Shown: positions 1 through 8,608 of the stretch, piece after piece
How the letters are laid out: the number at the start of each line of letters is the position of its first letter
How positions within the stretch are numbered: the stretch's first letter is position 1
NCBI GenBank assembly: GCA_002306745.1
Contig: DBSW01000009.1
Location: 1 to 18,242 of the forward strand
DNA length: 18,242 nucleotides
Direction of reading: 5' to 3'
From: Dehalococcoidia bacterium UBA1332
GTDB taxonomy: Bacteria; Chloroflexota; Dehalococcoidia; Lucifugimonadales; Lucifugimonadaceae
Made by a program: the position numbers and the translations under genes
The notes under the pieces: model-generated
Database searches by the model: none
What the model was told of the DNA's origin: nothing
The model's input: only the letters and a program-made list of their open reading frames with translations

Positions 1-2
1 AG

Positions 3-62
3 TTCTTTTCACTACCAACTTTCACGCCTGATAATTGGGAAGAATGGAAACGTAAGCAGTAA
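3..62 (+). CDS. Possible C-terminal end of a rightward gene (partial)
   Basis: The third forward frame is open from the left edge to a TAA at 60-62. It encodes about 19 residues ending in DNWEEWKRKQ, a charged, tryptophan-rich tail that looks like protein. The first forward frame is also open, to a TAA at 82-84, but its residues look less protein-like. If real, the gene converges on valS, whose stop lies 30 bases away. No family can be named from so short a piece. Confidence 0.3.
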   Translation, partial: FFSLPTFTPDNWEEWKRKQ

Positions 63-91
63 AATATTCTTTAGTGCAAATTAAGCAGTTT

Positions 92-2737
92 TTAACTGAC
101 AGGGTCTACTGGTTCAATTCGCGCTGTGTACCTCCAATCAGCAGTTGGAGTCCCATCTACAAACTCGATATCCTCCGCCCCACCAGCAGCGGCAACATCA
201 TCTAAAACATACCGAAGATCTGAAACTCCTGATTCATCAGCCTCAATTACAAGACTAGCTAGTTCACGATTAAGGCTAACTCCGTTTTCACTTTTTGCTT
301 TACGGATCGCCGAAATAGCGGCACATGCTGCTTGAAAAGAATTTTGAATCTCCGGCGCGGGAATGGCATCGAATTCCCCTACAGTAGGCCATGGTGCCTT
401 GTGTATTGAGGAGTATCCGGTTTCTTCTGCGAAAACCCAACTCCAAACTTCCTCAGTGATGGTCGGGGCTACGGGAGCGAACAGGCGCAACACAACATTC
501 AAGCCAAGCCGAAGTGTTTTAACAGCTGATGCTCTTCCTTTGGGATCATCTTCGGATCGAGTGCGTTTCTTCAATAATTCGATGTAATTGTCAGTAAATG
601 CCCCCCAAAAGAATTTTTCGGTTTCTTGGAGTGCTACTGAAAACTCGAATTTCTCAAAAGACTCTCCGGCAATACGCACAACCTCTTTGAGTTCAGAAAC
701 AAATGCGATGTCAAGTTCATTAGTTATCTGTCCGTCTTCCGCAGTCTGAGCGAGGACGAATTTCCCTGCGTTATAAAGCTTGGTGACCAACTTACCACCG
801 ATTTTAAATATTGCTTCATCGTGAGCTGCATCGGTTCCAAGTTTGAACGACGCAGACCAATAACGAACAGCGTCTGCCCCAAACCTATCGAGCGTGTCGA
901 CGGGTGTAATGACATTACCTTTGGATTTCGACATCTTCTTTCGATCAGGATCGAGAACCCAACCAGAAAGGTTGATGTTGTGCCATGGGACGGTTTCCTG
1001 ATGGAGCATTGCCTTGGCAATCGTGTAAAACGCCCATGTCCTAATAATGTCATGCCCTTGTGGGCGTATATCCATCGGAAACAACGATTCCATCTGATCA
1101 TCTTCATCACCCCATCGTGCAACGGTTTGGGGGCTGAGTGAAGATGTAAACCATGTATCGAAAATATCCGGCTCACCTATAAATCCGCCTGCAACTCCCC
1201 TTTGACTTTCTTCATATCCTGGAGGTGCCAAAGATTCAGGGTCGACCGGCAAAATGTTTTCATCAGCAACAATAACCTCATCGTACTTTGGTTCACCTTG
1301 ATCATCCAATGGGTACCAAGCAGGTATTGGTACACCGAAATATCTTTGACGAGATATGCACCAATCAACATTCAGATTTTCTGTCCAATTCTCAAAGCGC
1401 TTTCGCATAAACTCGGGATGCCAAGTTATCTGGCGTCCAATTTCAATCAATTCATCTGTCTTATCAAGCAAGCGAACGAACCACTGTCTTGTGGTCAAAT
1501 ACTCCAGAGGACTGTCACCTTTTTCGTAGTATCGAACGGGATGTAGTATTTGGCTGGGTTTACTCTGAAGTGGAGGTCCTCCACCTGTCGCTGAGTTCTT
1601 TGGGTCTAGCATCATGTCAACCACAAGAGATTTAACGCTTGGCATACGTTTACCAACGAGAATCTGATAATTCTCATTAGCTTGTACTGGATTCAAGCTC
1701 TCCCAACCATTTGGCCCAAATTTGTGATCTAGTACTCGACCATTACGCCCAATAATCTGCCGCAGTTCTAGACCTTGCTCTCGCCACCAAGCAACGTCAG
1801 TCTGGTCACCGAAAGTACAGACCATAAGAATCCCTGTGCCTTTCTCAGGATCCGCTTCATTGCTTGGGAATATAGGTACTTTCGCAAAAAATCCTGGTGT
1901 AACAGCATGCTTACCGAAAAGATCCTTGAATCGATCATCATCCGGATGCGCAGTGATACCCACACAAGCTGCAAGAAGTTCTGGGCGGGTTGTTGAAATC
2001 ACAAAATTCTTAACTTGTGAGTCATCTTCAAAAACTCCAAACTCGATGTCGTGGTACGCACCGGCCTTTTCACGATCTTCAACTTCAGCCTGAGCAACCG
2101 CTGTCTGAAAATCAACATCCCACATTGTTGGAGACTCTAGCTGATAAACATGACCTTTCTCATACAGATCGAGAAAGCTACGCTGTGCTATTCGTCGACT
2201 CTTATCATCAATAGTCGCGTACTCGTCACGCCAATCGATTGAATAACCCATACGATCAAACGTCTCTTTAAAGACGATTTCATCCATCTCAGTGACGACT
2301 CGGCAAAGTTCAATAAAATTCTGACGGCTGATTACAAGTTGCTGGTTCTTCTTAAGTCCTTGCTCTTGGCGGGCCGATTCAACATCAAGATTTTCGATAT
2401 ATGGAACATTGCGCTCCGCTCTAACCGAAAAGTAGTTCTGCACACGTCGCTCAGTCGGTAAACCGTTGTCGTCCCATCCCATTGGATAAACAACATTCCA
2501 TCCGGCCATACGCTTGTAACGAGCAAGTAGATCCTGATGAGTATATGAAAAAATATGACCAATATGAAGCGAGCCGCTAACCGTCGGAGGCGGAGAGTCA
2601 ATTACAAACGACTTTTCCCGTGGAATATCAGGATCGCGCTTTTCAACACCAAGTTCACTCCATCGTTGACGCCAGTACCGTTCACGCTCGGCAATATCAA
2701 AACGTTTTGGAAGGTCACTAAAATCTATCGACTTCAA
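92..2737 (-). CDS. valS: Valyl-tRNA synthetase
   Basis: Class I aminoacyl-tRNA synthetase that charges tRNA-Val with valine in the cytoplasm. The 881-residue product has the HIGH motif at residues 58-61, inside a PPPTVSGSLHIGH block typical of ValRS. The KMSKS motif is at 601-605. Between them lies the large CP1 insertion, which in this family hydrolyses mischarged threonine. The protein ends shortly after the anticodon-binding helical domain and lacks the C-terminal coiled coil of E. coli ValRS (951 residues). This fits the shorter archaeal/actinobacterial-type ValRS, which carries the same MGWDDNGLPTERRVQNY block. The start is TTG at 2737, with AGGA about 11 bases upstream. The nearest in-frame stop lies just above, and no ATG or GTG is available nearby. 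A T-box leader precedes it, so expression should rise when uncharged tRNA-Val accumulates. The stop is TAA. Confidence 0.97.
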   Translation of the reverse strand: MKSIDFSDLPKRFDIAERERYWRQRWSELGVEKRDPDIPREKSFVIDSPPPTVSGSLHIGHIFSYTHQDLLARYKRMAGWNVVYPMGWDDNGLPTERRVQNYFSVRAERNVPYIENLDVESARQEQGLKKNQQLVISRQNFIELCRVVTEMDEIVFKETFDRMGYSIDWRDEYATIDDKSRRIAQRSFLDLYEKGHVYQLESPTMWDVDFQTAVAQAEVEDREKAGAYHDIEFGVFEDDSQVKNFVISTTRPELLAACVGITAHPDDDRFKDLFGKHAVTPGFFAKVPIFPSNEADPEKGTGILMVCTFGDQTDVAWWREQGLELRQIIGRNGRVLDHKFGPNGWESLNPVQANENYQILVGKRMPSVKSLVVDMMLDPKNSATGGGPPLQSKPSQILHPVRYYEKGDSPLEYLTTRQWFVRLLDKTDELIEIGRQITWHPEFMRKRFENWTENLNVDWCISRQRYFGVPIPAWYPLDDQGEPKYDEVIVADENILPVDPESLAPPGYEESQRGVAGGFIGEPDIFDTWFTSSLSPQTVARWGDEDDQMESLFPMDIRPQGHDIIRTWAFYTIAKAMLHQETVPWHNINLSGWVLDPDRKKMSKSKGNVITPVDTLDRFGADAVRYWSASFKLGTDAAHDEAIFKIGGKLVTKLYNAGKFVLAQTAEDGQITNELDIAFVSELKEVVRIAGESFEKFEFSVALQETEKFFWGAFTDNYIELLKKRTRSEDDPKGRASAVKTLRLGLNVVLRLFAPVAPTITEEVWSWVFAEETGYSSIHKAPWPTVGEFDAIPAPEIQNSFQAACAAISAIRKAKSENGVSLNRELASLVIEADESGVSDLRYVLDDVAAAGGAEDIEFVDGTPTADWRYTARIEPVDPVS

Positions 2738-2825
2738 CTGAAATATTTTCCTATTTAGCCGTTTATATCGAATTCAAATATTCAGATATGGGCAAAAAAC
2801 CATCCATATGTCAAGCAATATACTT

Positions 2826-3067
2826 CACCAAAAGGACGGGATTACCGCGGTACCACCTTCATTGCTCACACCGTTATTAATCGGTGTAAACCACTCGTTA
2901 GGCTATAACGGAGCCACCGGGCAAACTTATCGGCTAATCAACGCATTTCAGTATGCCAGCTCAGAGAAGACTTCTCGATTGCTTCTGGTACCAGTTTGCA
3001 CCAACCACTGGCTCTCTATAACCAAAACGCTTTCGCTACTATTTCTCATCGAAGCTATGCCATATAC
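2826..3067 (-). promoter_or_regulatory. T-box riboswitch (tRNA-Val sensing) leader of valS
   Basis: The gap between valS and the next gene upstream is a T-box leader read on the minus strand. The T-box itself, AAGGTGGTACCGCGGT, is at 2844-2859, and its UGGU bulge is at 2852-2855. Stem I carries the conserved AGAGAG and GGUUGGUG-type distal elements at about 2991-3019. The specifier loop reads GAA-GUC ahead of UGAG, with the GUC specifier at 2969-2971. GUC is a valine codon, matching the downstream gene. UGGU would pair with an ACCA acceptor end, so it fits a tRNA whose discriminator base is A, as in tRNA-Val. The stem I base pairs roughly around 3050-3067 with 2945-2965. No convincing minus-strand promoter was found between this leader and the upstream gene. 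Confidence 0.9.
2830..2859 (-). terminator. Attenuator of the valS T-box leader
   Basis: The 5' half of the T-box motif (AAGG, GG) can pair with the CC and CCUU downstream (2832-2840). Four U residues follow immediately at 2830-2833. This is the usual arrangement in which the terminator competes with the antiterminator that uncharged tRNA stabilises. The stem is short and interrupted and the U-run is only four bases, so termination could be weak. Control by sequestration of the ribosome binding site is not excluded. Confidence 0.5.
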
Positions 3068-3174
3068 GGTTCAGGCTAGCCGTTAAACACCTTGAATGCA
3101 ATGCAAAAACCGTTCGGGGCCACTCATAAACTATGGGTTGACAAACTTATACGACGCTAAGGATATTAAATAAG

Positions 3175-3969
3175 CTATATGATCCCACTCCGCAGGCGAT
3201 CTGAGTGCATAATCGCCTGCCTACGAACATCATTTTTTCGAATTCGTTCTAACGTAGCAAGCCCCTTACGAGTGTCGCTTGCTATCTTTGCAGGGTCCGA
3301 CTCCTCCAATCGCAGTTTGTGCAACCAGTAAGTAAAGGCATCTTCCTCTCCTAAAGAATGCGCATAGCGATACCTGCTATTAGGACGGGTAGCTTTAACA
3401 CCATTCTCCAATTTATATACATTCCAGAGTTGATCCCGAGAACTGTTATATAAAATTTCATAAGCTAGCTCCAAGGCTCGATCGGTGAGTTCTCTGCCAC
3501 CTGATACCCTGCGATGTGTTATTTCCTCCTCAACTGCAACTATCAATGCCTGTTCTACCGTCACTCCATAAAAATAAGACAAATGAGCACGAAACTTATC
3601 GACGCCTAAGAATCGCATAAAATCAGATTCTTGAAATCCTCCAAATAACATCGGTGCAGACACCCAATCCAAACATTTTTCGCTTCGCGAAAATAAATCG
3701 CAACCACGCATAAGACGATAGGCAAGCAACCGCCAATCAAAGGCCTCTCCACCTATAAGGTAGTACCAAATTTCACCATCGAATTTTTCACTCGCAAGAG
3801 GCCATTTACCTATGGCTTCAAGGATTAAAATTTTCCATTTTTCACTACCGATATCAATCCGAGTCAAATCAGATTTAAGGTTCGTAAATATATGGTCGAC
3901 ATCCGAAGCCAACAATGTGCCTGAAAATGTTGTCGCATCACTACCGAGAGCGTGATTCATTGAATGCAT
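3175..3969 (-). CDS. Uncharacterised protein overlapping polX
   Basis: A 264-residue soluble protein that I do not recognise. There is no signal peptide or membrane segment. It is rich in charged and aromatic residues and looks mostly helical, with a middle block around AVEEEITHRR and a basic C-terminus rich in arginine. The first ATG (3969) has GGAG four bases upstream. A second ATG at 3960, three codons in, is also usable. Both lie inside the last codons of the polX-like gene, giving a 29-base overlap in another frame, so translation is probably coupled to that gene. The stop is TAG. Co-expression with PolX hints at a DNA- or nucleotide-related role, but nothing in the sequence proves it. 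Confidence 0.8.
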   Translation of the reverse strand: MHSMNHALGSDATTFSGTLLASDVDHIFTNLKSDLTRIDIGSEKWKILILEAIGKWPLASEKFDGEIWYYLIGGEAFDWRLLAYRLMRGCDLFSRSEKCLDWVSAPMLFGGFQESDFMRFLGVDKFRAHLSYFYGVTVEQALIVAVEEEITHRRVSGGRELTDRALELAYEILYNSSRDQLWNVYKLENGVKATRPNSRYRYAHSLGEEDAFTYWLHKLRLEESDPAKIASDTRKGLATLERIRKNDVRRQAIMHSDRLRSGII

Positions 3970-5710
3970 AACGCTCCAGTTTAGGCAACTTTAGAAAAGA
4001 AATAAGTTCTCCATAGCTGAGAGTATTAATCACGCGCTTACTCTCCACCCAACCCCTAATTGCCATACTAACGCCATATCGCATATTGCCAAATTGCCAT
4101 GTACGGTGTGAGTCTGTATTTATTGCAAAGACTACACCTAGCTCATTAGCCAAACGTACATGCTCAGATCTTAAATCTAGCCGATCCGGTGATGCGTTTA
4201 TCTCAAGCACTGTCCCGGTCTGAACGGCCGCCTCAAGAACAGCATTTACATCCATTTCTACCGGTGCACGACGCCCAACCAATCTTGCTGTCAGATGGCA
4301 AATCACATCGACATAAGGGCTTTCCATAGCACCAATAACGCGCTGCGTAATCGTGTCACTGTCTTGATCCATACCTGAGTGAATTGAAGCTATGACGATG
4401 TCTAGTTCATCTAAAACGTCATTGGAGTAGTCCAATGAACCATCGGGCTTAATGTCCATTTCGGTTCCTGTAAGTAGATTTAATCCCGAAGATATAGCTA
4501 ATTGTTTCACCGCAATATTATGAGCGCGTAGCATATCTACATCGAGTCCATTAGCCACAGTAGCACTCGTAGAATGGTCGGTAACGGCTATATATTCAAG
4601 ACCACATTCTTTGGCCGCAGTTACCATTTCTTCCATGCTAAATCGACCATCAGACCAGTTGGTGTGAGTGTGAAGATCCCCTTTAATATCATTCGATGTA
4701 ATTATGCCGCTAAAACCCTCAGATTTAGCGATCTCCAACTCGCCATCACCTTCCCGCATTTCGGAGGGAACGTATGATAATCCCAATCGTTTATACACTG
4801 CTGTTTCTGATTCAACTCGGATCAACGCATTGCTATGATCCTCATATAAACCTTTAGACGTAAAACGAAGACCTTTTCCCTTAGCCATATCCTGAAGAGC
4901 CACGCGGTGATCATCAGAAGCAGTCATATATACAGCTACAGCAGCAAATGCATCTACGGGAACGACATCAATCGAAAACCTTAATCCATTACGATCAATA
5001 AATTCGCCTCTAGATTCATCGAAAAAATTCACTATGTGTGCTTTATCCAAAGTGGTAAACACATCAACTATTTCTTTCGCATTCTCTGGAGTTTCAGATC
5101 CACAAAGAAGTTGTATCTCATCAACGAGTTCTATTGCTCGACGGATGTTTCCGACGATTTCTATACGCTCAATATTCCCACATCTCTGTCGCAACCCGGC
5201 TATAACGGACAACCCAGCCTGTGTTGCCTGACCAAGACCTATACGGTCTCCTTGGGCTATTCGCATATCTACGTGACGCAGTATCTGAAGAGCAGCCTTG
5301 TTGCTAATCCTTGGCAGTTTTTGAAACTGGCCAGTTTTTATTGAAACTGCTAGATCTGTGTAATTGGTCACACCTAATTCACCAGCTGCAGCAACCGCAG
5401 TTTTTGGACCAATACCGGGAATCTCCACCAGCGCAAGCACACCATCCGGTAATTCAGCAATCAGTTCGTCAAGTAATCTTAAATTGCCTGTGATAGCAAT
5501 TTCCTGTGTAATCTCAATTATCCCAGCTCCAAAACCTGGAATATTTTTCAGTTGCTCAGCGTCATGGGCGATATCGGCAATCGAATACGACAAACTATTT
5601 ATCACATCTGAAGCCCTAGAATGAGCACGGACTTTGAACACGTTATCGCCCCGTGCCTGCATCAACACAGCTACATCCGAAAGTATTTTTGAAAACAAGC
5701 TGTTATCCAT
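3941..5710 (-). CDS. polX: PolX-family protein with PHP domain and altered polymerase active site
   Basis: Bacterial family X DNA polymerases fill short gaps in base-excision repair, and their C-terminal PHP domain acts as a metal-dependent 3'-5' exonuclease or AP endonuclease. The 589-residue protein has the full layout. An 8-kDa-like region with helix-hairpin-helix motifs (IPGFGAGI, IPGIGPKT) is at about residues 50-130, the palm/fingers at about 150-300, and the PHP domain at about 340-575. The palm motif normally read as GDxD is VDEIQ here, so the two paired metal-binding aspartates are E198 and Q200. The third aspartate (D248, in IDVVP) is kept. PHP ligands look intact: HTH at 347-349, D354 in SDG, TDHS, TEMD, the IHSG histidine and NTDSH. 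The polymerase activity is therefore doubtful while the nuclease may work. It lies 75 bases downstream of secA and overlaps the next gene. The start is ATG with a weak ribosome site. Confidence 0.92.
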   Translation of the reverse strand: MDNSLFSKILSDVAVLMQARGDNVFKVRAHSRASDVINSLSYSIADIAHDAEQLKNIPGFGAGIIEITQEIAITGNLRLLDELIAELPDGVLALVEIPGIGPKTAVAAAGELGVTNYTDLAVSIKTGQFQKLPRISNKAALQILRHVDMRIAQGDRIGLGQATQAGLSVIAGLRQRCGNIERIEIVGNIRRAIELVDEIQLLCGSETPENAKEIVDVFTTLDKAHIVNFFDESRGEFIDRNGLRFSIDVVPVDAFAAVAVYMTASDDHRVALQDMAKGKGLRFTSKGLYEDHSNALIRVESETAVYKRLGLSYVPSEMREGDGELEIAKSEGFSGIITSNDIKGDLHTHTNWSDGRFSMEEMVTAAKECGLEYIAVTDHSTSATVANGLDVDMLRAHNIAVKQLAISSGLNLLTGTEMDIKPDGSLDYSNDVLDELDIVIASIHSGMDQDSDTITQRVIGAMESPYVDVICHLTARLVGRRAPVEMDVNAVLEAAVQTGTVLEINASPDRLDLRSEHVRLANELGVVFAINTDSHRTWQFGNMRYGVSMAIRGWVESKRVINTLSYGELISFLKLPKLERYAFNESRSR

Positions 5711-5785
5711 GAGTTACAGGGTAACCTGCACCACAGATGAGCGGATGCAAATCTGTAAGGAAACTAAAAGGTTTACATCAAAAGG

Positions 5786-8548
5786 CTATTTATTTTGCTT
5801 TGCCTGCTTGCGCTGCAAGCGTTCGATCTTACGTCTCTCCGCACGCGTCATCTTTCGACCGTCTGGACTATGAGCAGGTACTGATGAAAGGCTTCCGGCG
5901 TCATTTTTTCCATCACCGTGGTCTGCATTTACTTTCGCCATGACCGAACGCTGATTTGCAAATGCACTAGCTTTTTGAGTTGACACTTGACTAGCATCTG
6001 ACTTAACAGCATTAGTTCCGAGTGGCTGACCGTGGCTCGGCTGTTGACTCAACGCCACACGAAAAATGGTTCGTGCGACCGCCGACTTAATTGTCTCGTC
6101 AAGCGCAGTGAACATTTGAAAGGCTTGCCGCTTATACGCGACCAGTGGATCACGCTGACCGGCTGCTTCTAGCCCTATACCTTGACGCATATTGTCCATA
6201 GAGGTCAGGTGATCAACCCAATGTTCATCGATTGTCCTGAGCATAATCATGCGCTCTAAACGGTGCAGGAATTCGACCCCAAATTCTTCGGTCCGTTTAT
6301 CGTAGATCTTTTCAATAAGACCGAGAAATGTATCTACTACTTCTTCAGGTCTTAGGTCATATACAGCATCTTTATCAGGAAAATCATCAAAGGTTGGAAA
6401 GACCATCATGAGATCTCGATATAGGCCATCTACATCGTAATTTTCGACACCACCATTAATTCGTTCATTAACGATCACCCGTACTTCTTCGACCAAATAT
6501 TCGCTAATCGTAGGACGAAGATCTTCGCCATCTATGATCCGGTCACGCAGTTTATAAATAACGGCTCGTTGAGTATTAACTACATCATCATAATCAACAA
6601 GATACTTACGGATCTCAAAGTTTTGTGCTTCAACTTTAGTTTGGGCTGTTTCTACAGAACGGGACACCATCTTGTTCTCGATCGGAACGTCGACTTCCCA
6701 ACGAAACAAGTTCATAGCCCCTCGTATCCGATCACCGCCAAATCGACGGACAATGTCATCTTCCGTCGACAGGTAGAACTGTGTCTCTCCAGGGTCACCC
6801 TGTCGACCACATCGACCACGGAGTTGGTTATCTATCCGTCTTGACTCATGACGTTCAGTACCCAGCACGAACAGCCCACCCTTGCTAACGATCGAATTAT
6901 GATCTTCATCCCATCCCAGCTCCGATGATTTAGTCGAATCAGGATTGCCTCCAAGAATAATGTCGGTCCCACGCCCAGCCATGTTAGTTGCAACTGTTAC
7001 AGCTCCAGCTTTTCCAGCTTCAGCAACGACATTTGCTTCACGCTCATGTTGCTTAGCATTAAGCACGTTATGAGGTATCCCGCGCTTTTTAAGAAGACTG
7101 CCTAGAAGCTCTGATTTATCAATACTTGTAGTACCAACGAGCACCGGTCGACCTTCAGTATGAAGTTCTTCGATTCTAGATGCTATCGCACCCCATTTAG
7201 CATCTTCAGTCATAAAAATGAAATCGCCATGATCGATGCGTTGTGTCGGCCGATTGGTAGGTATTTCAACCACTTCTAGTTTGTAAATCTTATCCAGTTC
7301 TTCAGCTTCAGTGGCCGCTGTTCCTGTCATACCTGCAAGCTTTTGATACATGCGAAAATAATTTTGTAATGTGATAGTTGCGTAGGTATTTGACTCCCTT
7401 TGAACGCGCACACCTTCTTTAGCTTCGAGTGCTTGATGCAGACCATCCGAGAACCTCCGTCCACTCATCAAACGCCCAGTAAACTCGTCAACAATAACCA
7501 CTTCTTGGTTCTGTACCACATACTCCCTATCCCGTGAGTAGACATGTTCTGCCCTTATTGCGTTCTCGGTGAAGTGAGACAGAACATCATTCTCAACGTC
7601 ATAAAGATTCTCGATCTTCAGATTTTTCTCAACAGCCTCAATTCCTTCTTCTGTGAGAACAATGGTCTTTCGTTTTTCTTCTATCTCGAAATGAACATCT
7701 GGTTTAAGACGCTTAGCTATCATCGCAAAGCGGCGATATTCCTGACCCTGTTCTTTAGCAGGTCCAGATATAATCAATGGAGTGCGTGCTTCATCAATCA
7801 GTATGCTGTCTACTTCATCAACAATCGCATATGATCTACCCCGTTGCACGCGACGATCTGCGTCCTCGACCATGTTGTCCCGCAAATAATCGAATCCAAA
7901 CTCATTGTTTGTTCCATAGGTAATATCGCACTGGTAAGCCTGTTTCTTAGTACCTGAAACAAAGTTGTCTTCGGGTAATCTCACCGGCGGTGCCGCATCA
8001 CCGTCTTCAATCGAATTTCCAGTATTTTCGCGTTCTGGAAGTGGCGCATCAGGGTTGAACACCCAAGAGGAGTCGTTCTGTAAACAACCCACCGTAACGC
8101 CTAATGCATGGTGGATTTTCCCCATCCATCCGGCATGCAGTTTAGCGAGATAGTCGTTTACAGTTATTACATGAGCACCATCACCAGTTATGGAGTTCAG
8201 ATAAGACGGCATAGTGCATACAAGAGTTTTACCTTCACCGGTGCGCATTTCAGCGATTTTACCTTGATGAAGAACAATTCCGCCTATCATCTGTACATCA
8301 AAAGGGCGCATACCTACAGTGCGCTTTGAAGCCTCTCGCACGGCCGCAAACGCCTCAGGCAGGAGATCATCTAGACTCTCTCCATCAGCGTACCGCTCCT
8401 TTAAATCACCGGTCACGCATCGAAGCTTTTCATCAGAGAGTTTTTCGAATTCAGGCTCGAGAGAGTTAATATCCTCAACAATCGAGCGAATTTCTTTTAG
8501 AACTTTTTCATTGGAATCACCAATGAGTTTGTTAATTAAATTAAACAT
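5786..8548 (-). CDS. secA: Preprotein translocase ATPase SecA
   Basis: Motor ATPase that pushes unfolded preproteins through the SecYEG channel at the inner face of the membrane. The 920-residue protein shows Walker A (MRTGEGKT, 101-108), the DEAD-like VDEVDS (243-248) followed by ILIDEARTPL, and the nucleotide-binding domain 2 motifs TNMAGRGTDIILGG and QLRGRCGRQGDPG. A proline- and acid-rich insertion of about 40 residues (roughly 160-198) sits in the first nucleotide-binding domain just before ITYGTNNEFGFDYLRDN. Length variation at this point is known among SecA proteins. The C-terminus is basic (ending in KQAKQNK) and lacks the cysteine-rich zinc domain that binds SecB in many bacteria. 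The start ATG has no clear Shine-Dalgarno site and lies 60 bases after prs, so the two are probably co-transcribed. The stop is TAA. Confidence 0.98.
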   Translation of the reverse strand: MFNLINKLIGDSNEKVLKEIRSIVEDINSLEPEFEKLSDEKLRCVTGDLKERYADGESLDDLLPEAFAAVREASKRTVGMRPFDVQMIGGIVLHQGKIAEMRTGEGKTLVCTMPSYLNSITGDGAHVITVNDYLAKLHAGWMGKIHHALGVTVGCLQNDSSWVFNPDAPLPERENTGNSIEDGDAAPPVRLPEDNFVSGTKKQAYQCDITYGTNNEFGFDYLRDNMVEDADRRVQRGRSYAIVDEVDSILIDEARTPLIISGPAKEQGQEYRRFAMIAKRLKPDVHFEIEEKRKTIVLTEEGIEAVEKNLKIENLYDVENDVLSHFTENAIRAEHVYSRDREYVVQNQEVVIVDEFTGRLMSGRRFSDGLHQALEAKEGVRVQRESNTYATITLQNYFRMYQKLAGMTGTAATEAEELDKIYKLEVVEIPTNRPTQRIDHGDFIFMTEDAKWGAIASRIEELHTEGRPVLVGTTSIDKSELLGSLLKKRGIPHNVLNAKQHEREANVVAEAGKAGAVTVATNMAGRGTDIILGGNPDSTKSSELGWDEDHNSIVSKGGLFVLGTERHESRRIDNQLRGRCGRQGDPGETQFYLSTEDDIVRRFGGDRIRGAMNLFRWEVDVPIENKMVSRSVETAQTKVEAQNFEIRKYLVDYDDVVNTQRAVIYKLRDRIIDGEDLRPTISEYLVEEVRVIVNERINGGVENYDVDGLYRDLMMVFPTFDDFPDKDAVYDLRPEEVVDTFLGLIEKIYDKRTEEFGVEFLHRLERMIMLRTIDEHWVDHLTSMDNMRQGIGLEAAGQRDPLVAYKRQAFQMFTALDETIKSAVARTIFRVALSQQPSHGQPLGTNAVKSDASQVSTQKASAFANQRSVMAKVNADHGDGKNDAGSLSSVPAHSPDGRKMTRAERRKIERLQRKQAKQNK

Positions 8549-8608
8549 ATATAGATACAGACAAAACGAAAATTCACCAAAGCCAAGTTAACTGATTCGG
8601 CTGCCTGA

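Noticed and set aside
724..1176. Long open frames inside valS on either strand (for example 724-1176 and 1202-1546)
   Set aside because: They are shadows of the valS frame with no recognisable motifs; the valS frame is complete and unambiguous.
2808..3086. Rightward 92-codon open frame between valS and the unknown gene
   Set aside because: It lies over the T-box leader on the other strand and has no protein-family likeness or ribosome site.
3138..3166. Rightward TTGACA with a GATATT-like hexamer as a promoter
   Set aside because: No rightward gene follows; the genes here are all on the minus strand, so the match is probably chance.
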